Below are positions 22,189-34,536 of a stretch of DNA of 64,000 nucleotides, piece by piece. Both the position numbers and the translations under genes were made by a program. Position 1 is the stretch's first letter, and each line of letters begins with the position of its first letter. The notes beneath the pieces were generated by a model that had not been told where the DNA came from, ran no database searches, and was given only the letters and a program-made list of their open reading frames with translations. Origin of the DNA: Apophysomyces variabilis (lineage: Eukaryota > Mucoromycota > Mucoromycetes > Mucorales > Mucoraceae); contig MZZL01000409.1 in NCBI GenBank assembly GCA_002749535.1, forward strand, positions 1,036,604-1,100,603. The letters run 5' to 3'.

Positions 22189-23225
22189 TTGCCTATTGCG
22201 GTAGTATCAAACGTAGTTAGTATTAGCTTGGGCGTGGATGGTCGCGCCAACAAGCACAAAGCGATGATAGAGATAAGCAAAAAAGGGAAAGGCGAAGAGG
22301 AAGCAGCGCTTCAAAAAGTCGCGCCCAGAAACGAAAGCGCAAAAAGCAGAAGCGTAATATCCAAACAATGTCGTCCGAAAAATAAAAGATTACCGAAGGG
22401 TATATGGCAAAGGTAAGTACACTTTAGTGCAAAGATCATGAAAGGTTGATAACTATTTTAGATGCTTCTGTTGTGAAGCCACTTTATGAGAAGAATCCAA
22501 TTCCTGTTTGCTGCGTTGATCCCAGTATCTGGGCCACTAGTATATCAACAAGTACGATATCTGCATGGATGATACAACGGATACGGGACTTTACCAGCCA
22601 CACAAGGACCGAGCTACAGCACGCTATGTACCATACCTGGACTCTTAAAGCATCATCTGTCGACCATCACTCGTACCCTGACAGACATCAACTGCGTAAG
22701 AAAGGGGTCAAAGAAAGTTGATAAATAGAGAATCGAAGTGGAGAACTGGAGAAGTGAACGTGAAAAGCGTACTGTAGAAGTGTTTACCCAAAAGCATACA
22801 TGTGGTATGCTGATGCTCAACGTATCCCGCTTTGCACCAGACACGATTTCTCAAACACCTGTTCATGTTAGCGTGCATTGGCAGTCTAACAATTGCCGCA
22901 TTCGAGGACATGCTCGCAGGGGACCCAAACGGTTAGGTGAAGTACAACGGCAAAAATAGGGGATAGTTATTGTGAACGAGTACAACGCTAGTGAAATGTG
23001 CTACTAATGTCTCAAGCCTCTATAGCTACAAAAGTACCGAGGGAAGGACGACAATATCAAGCATTATAATGAAGCCGCCTGCTGCCTGAACGTCAATTGT
23101 GTCAGCCCTGTTAGCGGCTGTAGCACGATGAGACTATATAGCAATGCATTGAAGAACATTGCACTCAAAGGCGTCTCCATGGCTGTCTCAACTGCTGCAA
23201 GCCCAATCCCTGTTTTTCAGCTCTA
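22189..23225 (+). pseudogene. Degenerate TnpB/Fanzor-like (OrfB) transposon protein
   Basis: Broken coding remnant in the plus direction. The strongest evidence is at 22965-23225: a frame reading NEYNASEMCY*CLKPL, then a spacer, then CCLNVNCVSPVSGCSTM followed by NALKNIALKGVS. This is the order of a TnpB/Fanzor C-terminus: the (D/N)E-x-x-T/A-S-x-x-C-x-x-C zinc-ribbon half, the second Cys pair, then the RuvC-III stretch before an NA-x-x-NI helix. Here the NRD motif is lost (MRLYS) and two in-frame stops occur. Upstream, NPIPVCCVDPSIWAT at about 22495-22540 resembles the RuvC-I VDPG strand, and SNNCRIRGHARRGPKRLGE precedes RuvC-II. A basic Lys/Arg-rich stretch (22260-22380) fits the N-terminal part. 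The copy is dead. Family assignment is my reading of motifs, without a search. Confidence 0.5.
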
Positions 23226-24650
23226 AATACTCAAGCAAGTACAAGCTGGCACGACAAAATGTACAGGATCCAACTGCAGTTCGAATTCTGCATGGCCCGT
23301 GAAAGGTAACTACCCAGTAAGTACTGTATAACCATGTATGAGTATGGACCCCATCTGGGAAAACTGTCCAATTCCACAGAGTTTCTGCAATCACACTCAT
23401 ATGACTTACCGCATCGCAACGAAGTTGGTGTAGCCACCTTTGGCACAAAATTTAGTAAAATACCACGAAAAAACAATATATAGCTTGTAAAATGCTAAAT
23501 AAACACATAGCCTGTTTTAGAGTTCCTAAGTGCAAGGCTCTTTGAGAGTGTAAACTCGTGGAGTGACCAAAACGTCGAAATGGAAGAGTACTTTGGAAGG
23601 ACAACATCAGGGATTCTACGACATAGATCACTGGAGATTACGACAATGCCATGGTCGAATTTTCATTTACTCCCTGTAGCCACGGAGCTCCAAACGGGCC
23701 CATAGCTGTGCATGTTCTGGATTCATGAGATTCGACTAGCAGCTACGTATCTTTTGCGTTTCTTGGATACTGAGATGCTATTGCTCGTTCAAAGTAACGC
23801 CGTGCTGCAATGTCATGAAGCACATTATCCGCACTATCTCCCCCAGAGGGATACTTAATGATGTGTCAGTGTTCCTCAGTATGGCGCTGAATAGGAAAGG
23901 TCGAGTGAAGGGCGACGGGGGCGTATAGACTGTGTTATCATATGATGACGCCTTGTAGATCATGTTGCGACATCAATAAGATCCATATGCAAACGAGATT
24001 TTTCTTTTCGATATCCACCAAGTAATTTCACCATATGTTTGTTTCGCTTTAATATGGATGATTCCTCGATGAGTCAGTTACCATTTACATACTTTAGCTC
24101 ACGATGTAAGTTAAAACAATACACCGCTTTGGTAACCGCGTGATTGCGCATGTGAATCCATTATAATGTTGATTGGCATAGCATATCTTCACAAAATTCA
24201 CTAATTTGAGGAATGAAAAGTATCTGATTGAGTTGTGGTGTCTGTGAACTTGGCGCTATTGATAGCAGTTTTATGCATCTTTTGTTATAAATGACTTGCC
24301 AGTAATGTGTATATGCGTGTATACATAACATCGGTATTGAGTTTGCTGTTTTCTCTCCTCGCAATCCATAGTATGGATGTCTGCATACCTTGATGAGACA
24401 TCGTGTAATGGATCGGATCTATTCGGCTCTTCAAATTGTTTGGCATTGGCAACTTTGTTTCATATTTTGAAAGGGTTTTATATCAAAGGAAGCTGAAAAA
24501 GCCAGCCAAAATGCTGGATCTCTCCTTTTGTCGTCTATACAAATCTGTAAGTGAGTGACCAATATAAATGGAGATAGAGGGTTAGAGCGCATAGTGATTG
24601 ATATAACATGAGGAAAACTCTAAAATTGCTTTTCTATTATTGCTAGCGTA
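23226..24650. other. Intergenic, nothing recognised
   Basis: About 1.4 kb between the transposon remnant and the eS7 gene. Short open stretches on both strands are not convincing. It may contain the 3' end of the element, but I could not define a terminus. Confidence 0.35.
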
Positions 24651-25415
24651 ATGGCATCTCACAAAATCACGAAGGTTGCTGGAGCAAAGCCGGTTGATGA
24701 GTTCGAGTTGAGTATCGCGCAAGCGCTCGTAGACTTGGAAAACAATGTTCCGGAATTAAAGAAGGAGCTCAAGCCTCTGACGATTTCCAGTGCAAAGGAG
24801 GTACACAGCTAGCAGTGGCGCGCATACGACATGCTCATCAGCAATGAACTAGGTTGATGTGGGTGGCGGTAGGAAAGCCATTGTTATCTTTGTACCTGTT
24901 CCTCAACTGAAGGCTTTCCATAACATCCAACAGAGGTAGTAGCAGACGTAAACAAGTCGCACAAGTGTTTTACCGCTGAGAGACTAAATGTCGCCCTAGA
25001 CTTACACGTGAACTCGAGAAGAAATTCGCTGAGCGTCATGTTGTTTTCGTTGGTCAGCGCCGTATCCTTCCTAAACCGCGTCGTCGAGTCATGGCTAAGC
25101 AACCACGCCCCAGATCCCGCACACTGACTGCTGTGCACGACGCGATCCTAGAGGATCTTGCCTATCCCACCGAAATTGTCGGAAAGAGAACACGGGTGAA
25201 GGTCGACGGTTCGAAGACAATTAAAGTGTAGGCATTCATTAGTTCACTCAGCACTTGTTTGTTTATTTAGTGTTTATTATTGCAGATTCCTTGATGTTAA
25301 GGATGCAACGACGTTGGAGTACAAGCTTGATACTTTCTCGGCCGTGTACAAGAAGCTTACTGGCAAGGATGTGGTGTTTGAATTTCCTCCCAACAGTGAC
25401 CCATTCTATAACTGA
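24651..25415 (+). CDS. RPS7: 40S ribosomal protein eS7 (RPS7)
   Basis: Small-subunit ribosomal protein, 196 aa in four exons: 24651-24800, 24853-24935, 25000-25227, 25286-25415, with 50-64-base GT-AG introns. Family text is continuous after splicing: [33 protein letters not shown] across junction 2/3, [36 protein letters not shown] and [12 protein letters not shown]. Length equals the usual 190-196 aa. Needed for 18S rRNA processing and 40S assembly. No ATG-only exon here, unlike eS6. The frame closes exactly. Confidence 0.95.
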
Positions 25416-27527
25416 AATAAAAGATTTTAAAGTTGCTAGCTAGTTCGCATAAACATTTTCTGTATGACATTCTTAAAGACTCTAATTATATTACAGTCGG
25501 TGTAACTTACTGCGCTCTTCTGAGAGGTTGGACAGAAAAACGACAAAGTCAATAGTTCTAAAACAAGTGTGCAGACAGACTTGCTCGAACTCGCGCGATG
25601 CAAATAGATAAGCCTAGAGATAATAACCACCTTAGGACATATATCACAGAGTTTGCGCGCTTGCACTTCTTGTAACCTTCAGGATAGAGCTGCTTAAAAC
25701 TGAGGACTAGGACATGAATATTTTGCTCTTGTACCATGGAATTGAATATTTACGCTTTCATACCACGAAGGGTTAGGTCCATGCCAATAGCATATTTGCA
25801 GAGCGATCAGATGGGCGTTGAAGCATTCCGGTCAAGGAGCACTTAAACACCGTTATTCATGTTATCGATGATGAATCTCTTTATATCGCCGTCAGAGCGA
25901 TTCGACACTCAAATCGACAGTTGGATGATTCCCGAACTGGCTCGTAGCCTTATTTGTTACTAGAAAATGTTACAAATGGTTGTTGTTAAATACGGTAAGA
26001 TGGTCCATCATCCCGCAAGTGAGGATGACATATAGGATTCGATGTGGCAACCGTATTATGGTGCTATTACGTCTGACCATTTTGTAGAGCAAAGCAATTT
26101 GCATCATTGTAGCCACCTAGTGAGTTACTCATTTTTATTCCAGAAAGGATAACCTTAAGGCAGTCAAATACTTCATGTGTATGTAGTGCTATCACTGCAC
26201 GTAAGCAGACCTTAATGTTCCACTGTTCCAATTCTGAATGATCGGCTGAGCGACGGATTTCTGCAGAGCTACTTCATGTTCATCTCTGATAACAATCAAA
26301 CATTTGAGTAGGAACCACTTGGGTGCATGCTTTTCCTATGGTTTGGTAGATACAGTAGCACCTATCTTATCGGCGTTCAAGTAGTGTAAGGGCAGGATAT
26401 ATGGCTGTTCGAGCGTACTTGACCCAATTAAACTAACATATCATGAGGCATAAATCCCCAACATTCGGTTCCTTCGTTGACAATTTAGCATGAAATCAAG
26501 GGAACTTAATTTACCGACGGTTTGTATTACGCGGTATTCAAGAGATTGTAGCTGTAATTTTTAAATGGTAACGTGCTAGTAGCAAGACTTTTTCAGTTGG
26601 GAACACTTTCTTTTCTTTCACCTAAATAAACAGAGCTGCAACTATCTTGCCCGCGCCGTCACCTAATATCAACTGGGATGCCAAACACGACAGCTTATAG
26701 GCATTACATGTTCCAAGTCATCGGATAGAGAGTATGTTTTTGATAGATGCCGACACAAAACATACATGGTATCTCATTTCGCTTGATGTCCGTTTTAGTC
26801 TTTGACCTTTTGTATGCTACTTTTTCAAAAATCATTGTCATACATGGATTCCCTTCTGCTAAATACGAATCTGTGGATACTGTTGCATACTGGGGGATCA
26901 AAACCGGTAAGAACAACAATCCATTTTGCATAACTTCATACTTAATTTGGTGGTTACGACAGCTGGAACTTTTTGGAACAAAACCATGAAATTTAGAGGA
27001 ACAAAGGAGCTCTATATGCTACGAAATCCGCAAGATCATGGTACCAAGAGTAACAAAAAAAGAAAAAGAAAGATATTGTAAGGTGTGATACTAAACCTGT
27101 AAGTTGGGGCAACATGAATTGAAATGAGGAAAATAAGTTTGTCTTGGTCTCATCGGTTCACCGCAGCTTATCCTAATATGGCTTGCCGCTGGTTGCAAAC
27201 CTGCAAGTTAAGGATACTATGTAGAACCATGACAGTTGGAGACCAATCCCTATGTCTTTCTGTATGAAACAAAACAGCATAATTAAGAATTGATTAGCGA
27301 TATATACGCTGAATGACGAGTATCAGTAGATACTCATGCTCAAAGTAGTGCACTTTTTGACCATCAGTATCATCTCGGCAAAGCGGGAACAAAACTAATT
27401 TTGAATATCCGCCGCGGTCTGAGTCATGTGTAAGGGAGAACTTTATAAGGGACCCGAAGTGTAGCCATAAAAGACTTTGTCTTTTTAAAACCTTGTGACC
27501 TTCTGCGATATTTACATGAATTGAACG
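25416..27527. other. Gene-poor spacer
   Basis: 2.1 kb with no open frame over 80 codons and nothing resembling a known protein, tRNA or terminal repeat. Base composition is like other spacers here. Either true intergenic DNA upstream of the regulator gene or transposon debris too old to read. Confidence 0.35.
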
Positions 27528-30155
27528 ATGACAATTGATTTCGTATTGCCACCGTCGTTGGCGTTTCCGTCCTCAAGAATGCTGACACCACAAGCAAAGG
27601 ATATTTTGAACGACGTTCAAAAAGAAGAGGAAGCCAAGAAAGCAGCGAATTTTTTTATCAGCTATCCTGGACCGGAAGCATTAAACGAACGTAAACAATC
27701 CAGAGTATCAAAAGCTTGTCGTAACTGTCAATTAAAGAAGAACAAATGCGACGGATTAATGCCATGTGGTAATTGCACACGGAAGAAAACGACATGTGAA
27801 TACCAAGGGAAACCCGCGCCGCCAGTCATACAACAAGGTCCGACCAGCAACCCATCGCAGTTCACCTCCCCTTCTGCTCCTCCTCAGACAAAGCAACAAG
27901 AAGTTGTAAATGACGACAAGAAACATAAAGATAACGTTGAGGATCATTCAAAGTCATCGGAAGGATCTCTATTCCGTTTACCAAGCGTGGATGACTATGG
28001 GCACTTTTCGGGAGAAACCGCCTACCGTGCACAACGATATGAAGCGAAATTGGAAAGCGCGTTTCCAACCATTGACTTTATGTCCCCTCCAAACATACCG
28101 TACGATAAACAACTACAACTGATTAATGTCTTTTATTGCCACTTAAATCCGTTTTATCTGGTCGTCAACAAAGAGGAAATGATAGACCAGCTGCACAAGA
28201 TCCGGCAAGGTCAAACTGCATACTTATCTCCACTCTTCTTTTATGCTTTGTTTATGAGAACTGCTGCTTTGGTTGGTGACAATGACATCGAACAATCCTG
28301 TATGACTTATACGTATCACCTACGGAATGCTTACTTTGATTATCCCCGCGTCAGCACTGTTCTTGCTTTGGTTATGCTGGCAAATCATATTGAGCACAGA
28401 AAGTCTCAAGAAGATCTGACGCGAGTATGGCAAATATCAGGGGAGGCCCTTCGTATGGTTACAGATCTGGGACTGCACAGGTTGTGTTACACTGAGGAAA
28501 CGGATGCTGATGTGCAACTTCGGATCCGGACATTTTGGGCTGCCTTTATTATGGATAGAACTCTGAGCTTGGCGTACGGAAGACCATATGCCCTCGCAGA
28601 ACAGGATATGTAAGGACAAGTTGTGTATGTGTTTATTTGTTTACGTTGCTCTTCCTTTTCTTTTGGCACTAGCGAAGTTCCTCCCCCTCAAATTCTACCA
28701 GGCGACGATACTTATACACAATGCTGGCTAGCGAGTTTCCATTTTACCATCGTGATGAGTAAAGTAACCGGTCGCATAGTCAAGTCGTTTTACACCTCTC
28801 GGCTGAAACCAAAAGGACCGATCCAGGTATGAATGTCACTAAAAAAAAGGAATAACAGGTTGCTCAGATTTGGCTGGTAGCGTCAAAATATGCTCTTACC
28901 CAGCATTGACTCATGGATCATTTCGGCAAAAAAGGAGCAAATGAAAATACCTGACATTGAAGGCCAACGCGCGAAATTGGAACGTCTTCATGATCTGTAT
29001 TTTCATATGAACCTTATTCTACTACATCGCCCCCATGTTAATGGCAATGAAACAAACGTTCAGGTCAAACAATCGCTTGAGATATGTTGGAGCGCTGCCA
29101 CTATCATTGTTCAGATGGTCTGCACCATGACGGATAGCGAACGCGATTACCTCGTCATGTCACCTGTAACATTATACGCGTTCATCATTGCAATGCGCAT
29201 CCACCTGGATTTCGCACTAGGGACCTACAAAATGTCCGATCTGGCCAAACTAATGTTCTCTAGAGGACGCGACGTCTTGAAAACACTTCCACAGAGTTCC
29301 AAACCTTCAATGTTCAAAGAATCCCTAGATGAACTGGATGGAATTTTTGACAAGAAAATACCTAGTAGTTCGTCACAGGTCGCATCGGCCACAAGTTACC
29401 AACACATTCGTCGAACTTCGCTGCCCTCCTTACCGTCATCGCAAAAAACCACTGCTGAAGGATCGATAAAGACAACGTCTGCTGTAGCAACTGAAAAACA
29501 CAATAGGAAAAACTCGCTTCAGATGAAATTCCACCAGTATCACCCAGATCCAAACCAAACTAGCAAAGGGAAACAGTCTTGCAAACGTGTTCGTGCTGAC
29601 AGTCAACCGGAGCGGAGATCTGGTAAATGTAAGAAACAAACAACTCAAACGTGTTCAGGTGCAGATGAATCTACTATCACTGTCACCGACACTGTGCCAC
29701 ATAGCAGCAATACTACGGCAATTAGTAACACCTGGAACAACAGTAACCACCCCGTTCTGTATATGTCGCAGCCATCACCGGCATCATTCGCTTCGTCCGC
29801 AACCATTTTTGAAGAACAAATGAACGCAACGATAGAATCAATGCCATCATCTATGTTTAATCAAACCATGACAACAACAATTAGTCCGCAATATGCCCAG
29901 CCTATAGCAAACAATTACAACGATCAGACGATAGAGGTGGAGTTTCCGTTAGACATGGCTGGCGGATTCCAAACACTGAACCTTTCACCGTTTGATTTCA
30001 TGCATGCTTCTGCGTGGCAATTTTTTCCTATGACTCAGTCACAGCAACTTGAATGTGCAGAACCTATACAGCAATACCCAACACCACTATCGTTCACTAT
30101 GAATGACCAAGTTGATATAAACAACGAAATAATATCGTCCGCGTACCCATCATAG
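27528..30155 (+). CDS. Zn2Cys6 transcription factor with fungal_trans domain (1)
   Basis: Nuclear DNA-binding regulator, 836 aa in three exons: 27528-28609, 28673-28826, 28881-30155. The binuclear zinc cluster is complete: Cys64, 67, 74, 80, 83 and 90 with CX2CX6CX5CX2CX6C spacing (ACRNCQLKKNKCDG... PCGNC). The middle-homology (fungal_trans) domain spans roughly residues 190-440, with helices such as LINVFYCHLNPFYLVVNKEE and ISGEALRMVTDLGLHR, and FWAAFIMDRTLSLAYGRP matching the conserved block. Exon 3 begins CGT-CAA-AAT just before MLLPSIDSW because the frame upstream has a TAG. The tail is Ser/Thr/Asn/Gln-rich and acidic near the end, as in activation domains. Target genes unknown; long flanking spacers (2.1 and 1.0 kb) suggest a regulated promoter. 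Confidence 0.9.
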
Positions 30156-31173
30156 AAAACAGCTTTTCTTGGCGCTTACGAGTAGACTACTTCAGATGGT
30201 TACTCCTGGGGGAAAATTATGTGAAAATCCGAAACGAACAGACATATTAATAATCATTAACTTTGTTATCAAGTTACCTCCTGGTGACAATTGAACTATC
30301 GCAATGTTCAATAGTTTTAAACAAGAATAATCATGTACAGCAACCCTGAAGGAATCAAGGAACAGTCTCGCATCGGTATGTCGGGAAGAATAGCTGAATA
30401 GCAACAGCCGTTACCGCCCATTCACGATTGGGAACGCACTAACTTGCTCAATCGGCTCACTTTCCATACTGTATTTCTTTACACAGAACACACATATACA
30501 TACTTTACATATACGCACATACATTGACATACACACGCACATATACCTATACATAACGGATCTTATACCAATTCACTTCATTGATTTGTCTTAATGTGGT
30601 TCCTACCTTTATAAAACCTATGCTTTGTTCGGAAAAGGGGAGGTTTATGCGCTTGCTATGTTCAAATATAGACCTATGCTTTGTCTCATCATTTCAGACA
30701 ATCTATTAAAAAGTCATTTAAGGACACAGCATCTACGGCATAATACATATTATGAATTTATTGTATACATTATAATGCTAACTGCTAGGTGAGTGATCCG
30801 TTCAAAGTCTCAGCCAAGGAACGAACATACTCTACGATATGCTATGACGCTGCTACTGAAGATAACAGGGTTGGCAAATAAACAAAGACACATTCTGTTT
30901 AAGATTTCAATGGAACAGACGTGCATGCTTAAACTTTGTTTCCTAATCGGGAGCCATCAATCGGGCAACACCAGTGAATATGGCAAGACCTCAAAATCAA
31001 TGGCGTATACAGCACTGATTGGTACACATGATTTGCCCCAAGCAGAAAGTTAGCCTTTCCGTACTGAATCATCAGTTGAAAAAACAAGTGTGTTTGTGTG
31101 TGTGTGAGAGAGAGAAAGAGACGTTAAGACAAGCGTATGCGATGGTTTCAAAAGATCTATTGTGTTTTATCGT
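30156..31173. other. Convergent intergenic region with CA/TA-rich tract
   Basis: Lies between the 3' ends of the regulator and the UTP7 gene. A purine/pyrimidine-alternating tract of ACACAC/ATATAC units runs through about 30478-30556, and a TG-then-GA repeat at about 31088-31118. No coding exon supported. Confidence 0.45.
30478..30556. repeat. CA/TA-rich low-complexity tract
   Basis: Interrupted alternating purine-pyrimidine sequence (ACACACATATACATAC and similar). It could adopt non-B DNA structure, which is inference only. Confidence 0.6.
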
Positions 31174-33214
31174 TTATGCAAAGATGTCAAGTGTTGTAAA
31201 TGGTTTGTGGTCTTCCTTCTCTTTCCTGTTTCTTTCTTTTTCTGCGTTGATCTTCTCCATAAGCTCCAACTAAACAGGAAGATTAGTCCTCTGCTCAGCA
31301 ATGATAGGATAGCGATGCTTACTTTTTGTTCATCCATAACGTTCTTTCGCTTCTTGCGCAAATGACGTTTCAACGCTGAGTTCCTTCCGCGTGTCTTATT
31401 CTTAAGTTTCTCAGGCTCTGCATTTGCTTCCCTCTCTTCAGCCTCTTCACGTCGTCGCTTAGCAATTTCTGCTTTCGTCAGCTTTGTAACCCTGCCAATA
31501 TCTGCTGGGTTCAAACATATCATTTCAGGTTGCAATTTGTCGAGTAAACTGTGCACTTCAGCCTCCTGTCTCTGTTTCTTCGTCTGGAAAGGATTGGCCT
31601 CCAAGGCATCGAAGTTCGGTTCACCAGCACCTAAACAAGCCCATAAGTACCAAACTAAATATTACTATTATCAAGATCACTTTACCTGGAACAACAATGC
31701 TTGATATGCCTTTATCATGTCCCAGCCCAAGTATATCTTCGTATGGGCAGAATTTAACATCAACGACTGAGGACGATGGCTGGAGATGGCTCATGTAAGG
31801 CGACTGCTGTTTCGTTCGGAACGAATCTTTCCAGATCTGTAAAAGAAAAAACACATGTTGGTTCCGATCCAACTTTGTAACTAATACTGTACTTACCGAA
31901 ACACGAGTGCCCCAACCAACGCCTAGTAAACCTTTCTGTGAAATGGACAAAGAAGCCGCCGGTCGTGGAGTGTAATATTCTTGAAGTACCTCATATTTCC
32001 GGATATCCCAAATCTTCAGCTGCCCATCCAACCCTGCTGTGGCCATGTAATGGCCTGTTCTATCTACAGCTAACGATTTTACAGGACCTTTATGACATAA
32101 CATTTTCACGGCTGGCATCGACATAGTGGGCGTCCAGAGTGTCACAGTACCTGGAAAGATTTTATTAACGTTATTTCCTTCGATTAATATAAGACTTACC
32201 GTTGAGATGCCCCAAGTGCATCACAGCATTCCATGGATTTTGAACCATAGCATCACAGGGACCAAGCTTCGTTCTGTGCTCTGCTACAAGTTGGCCTGTT
32301 GAAGTATCCTGATATTTCAAGTAACCTGCATTCCCCTACTTGAGCATTAACCACTATTTCTTTTCTTTGTACATCATAGTCTACTTACTACAGTGGCAAG
32401 CAGGAAGTGATATGGCAAAAATTCAAGCTTATTGACTTCGATATGATTTTTCATTCGGTGGATTTCTAAGCCTGTTTGGTCGTATATGTAAACATATTTC
32501 TTCTGTGCAGCTGCCAGCATTGTTTCATTATGGAGCCATCTATTCAAGCCCAGATTGAGTCAACGACGAGCAACATACCATGGACTCAACCTACTTGACA
32601 TCGCGGACAATTTCTTTTACGTGCGTCTCAAAGTGTAGGCGACCTGTCTGCCAATCGAAAGCTGCTAAATGGCCCTTTTTACCTCCAATTAACAAATGCC
32701 TAACGTTTCGTTTAGACTACTCCTCTCAAACGTTATCCTGTTATACCTTCCATTTCTAGTGTAATCTATGGAATAAGGACCAAAGTCAGGCAGATCCAAG
32801 CTAAACATCTAGAATCTTATGTCAGGTCTTCCTCCCTGAACGTCAATAAGATCATACCTTGGTGGACGTGTTCAGATCAACTTCCTCTTTTAACTGATCC
32901 TGTCTGTAATTGTATGTTTTCTCGATTCCTTCGGCCTCTAAATAACCGGCCTCCTCACCGAGCAGAATCTCGGTTCTTGCAGCGGATCTGGCAGCATCAC
33001 GAAATTGGTTTTCTTGTTTTTCGAGCTTTGTTTTTAATTTCTTGTCTTTAACTTTCTAATTATCGGTCGAAGATCAGTACTATGGATCGTTGCGATCATG
33101 GACAATACTTACCTTGTAATGAATGGGCTTTCCACGGCTATACTTTTCCTCGTTCTTGACAGCCTGCTTTTCGCCAGTCGCTTTGGTTTTTGATTTGATT
33201 TTTACTTCTGACAT
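31174..33214 (-). CDS. UTP7: U3 snoRNP/SSU processome WD-repeat protein UTP7 (WDR46)
   Basis: Nucleolar component of the small-subunit processome, required for early pre-18S rRNA cleavage. 520 aa over ten exons: 33113-33214, 32858-33055, 32747-32808, 32595-32699, 32389-32539, 32200-32335, 31897-32150, 31686-31836, 31323-31630, 31174-31269. All junction phases agree. Landmarks: basic N-terminus, [49 protein letters not shown]...[28 protein letters not shown], then the BING4 C-terminal domain ([18 protein letters not shown], and a charged helix ending DIFA). The start chosen (33214) gives MSEVKIKSK; longer upstream reading is not needed. This is the most intron-rich gene here. Confidence 0.95.
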
Positions 33215-33640
33215 TATGGTCGCAATAGCCGTATTGTTAGGAGTGGAGAATAAATCTGCAGACAATTGTCGCGCCGACCTCAACCCGCTTTGGTGGCTTC
33301 GCACTTGACAGGTCGCGGATTCAAAACGGATGGCATGGGAACTTGCCTGACAGCGCAGTTTATTGCAATACCAATTGCAGCTATGTTATGTCGTGGTTAG
33401 GGTTGTATTGCTTGTTTCTTATGTATGCTGACGCAGAAAAAAGAACGCTAAAAATATCAGGGTCTATCCTATTAGTGTCTCCGTGCTATCCATGTAGCAG
33501 AAATGGTTACATATAAAAAGCACTTTTCATACACGAAAATGTATCTTGCAGGAGCATAAATTATCCATTAAACCAACAGCAATCAAATTGTGATTTTCTT
33601 ACAGTATATTCAATTTATTTTTTTGTTGTATCTAGGATAT
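33215..33640. other. Intergenic between UTP7 and heme lyase genes
   Basis: 426 bases holding the UTP7 promoter and the heme-lyase 3' end, which are co-directional. No further feature seen. Confidence 0.4.
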
Positions 33641-34536
33641 CTATACGAATTCACCTGTTTTCCAGGCCCATTTCAAGCGGTCCCACAACCCGCTTACACT
33701 CATAGCAGGTCTGACATCCAAATAAAAACTAACTGCTTCTGGCCTTCGGGGATCCCGCTTTCCTGAATAAAAATCGATAACATAAGTTACTTTCTCGCCA
33801 CATCGATCCACAGTCCAGTCATGTCGATCAAACGGAAGAGTGTAACTAAACCGTAGGACGTCAATATCAAACCATATCCTATCTCACACAAAGTTCATAC
33901 CCGAACCAAGACCGTATTCGTGCTTTGGGAGTGATATCTTTAGGTCGACCTTGAAATTTAAGCAACTTTGGCTGCTTGCATTCGCTTTTGGACAAAATCA
34001 CATTAATCCGCCTTATTGTCTAAAAGCCACTATCGATTCCAGACTACTTACGTTTTGTGCATATCCTCCCATTGAAGAATTTTTTGCCATGCTTGCTCAT
34101 TGACGGCATTGTGAATGGGTACTACAACCGGCATGTCCTCCTCTTTAGGATTCCAGTTCTTGCGTCGCATAGCATTAAAAAACATCTGCTCTGAAGGATA
34201 CACCCACAATTTTTCAGAGGAATTAGATCGAGGAATAGAAGAGATCTCTCGGTCCTGACCAAGAGATAACTTCTGATCGGGCTGCGGTTGCTGGGAAACA
34301 TTTGGCATATAGTTACTGGCGTCTATTGCATCGGAATCGCACCCTTCTTTTTGTGGAACGAAATGCTTGTATGCTGAGTGATCAACTGGGCATTTCTCGG
34401 TTTCTTTGGCTTTTTCAGCGGCCGGAAGGAAATGTTTATATGCTGAAGGATCGACAGGACACTTTTGTTCTTGCTCAGAAATTCTGGTATGATCAACAGG
34501 ACACTGTGCTTTGGCGTCCATTCCCGAATTTGTCAT
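33641..34536 (-). CDS. CYC3: Holocytochrome c synthase (cytochrome c heme lyase)
   Basis: Attaches heme to apocytochrome c in the mitochondrial intermembrane space. 257 aa in three exons: 34052-34536, 33901-33984, 33641-33845. Family text: LWVYPSEQMFFNAMRRKNWNP, HNAVNEQAWQKILQWEDMH, PKLLKFQGRPKDITPKARIRSW and LPFDRHDWTVDRCG, where His in DRHDW is the heme-ligand region, and YVIDFYSG. The N-terminus carries three Cys-Pro-Val heme-binding motifs (Cys12, Cys26, Cys49), two of them within a repeated CPVD(P/H)SAYKHF(L/V)P unit. The first AUG in frame is at 34536 (good context, G at -3); upstream open codons lack an AUG. A dispersed repeat copy begins 111 bases upstream of this start. Confidence 0.93.

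Noticed and set aside
26747..26989. 80-codon frame in the 25.4-27.5 kb spacer
   Set aside because: No domain, opposite-strand frame of similar length, no splice context.
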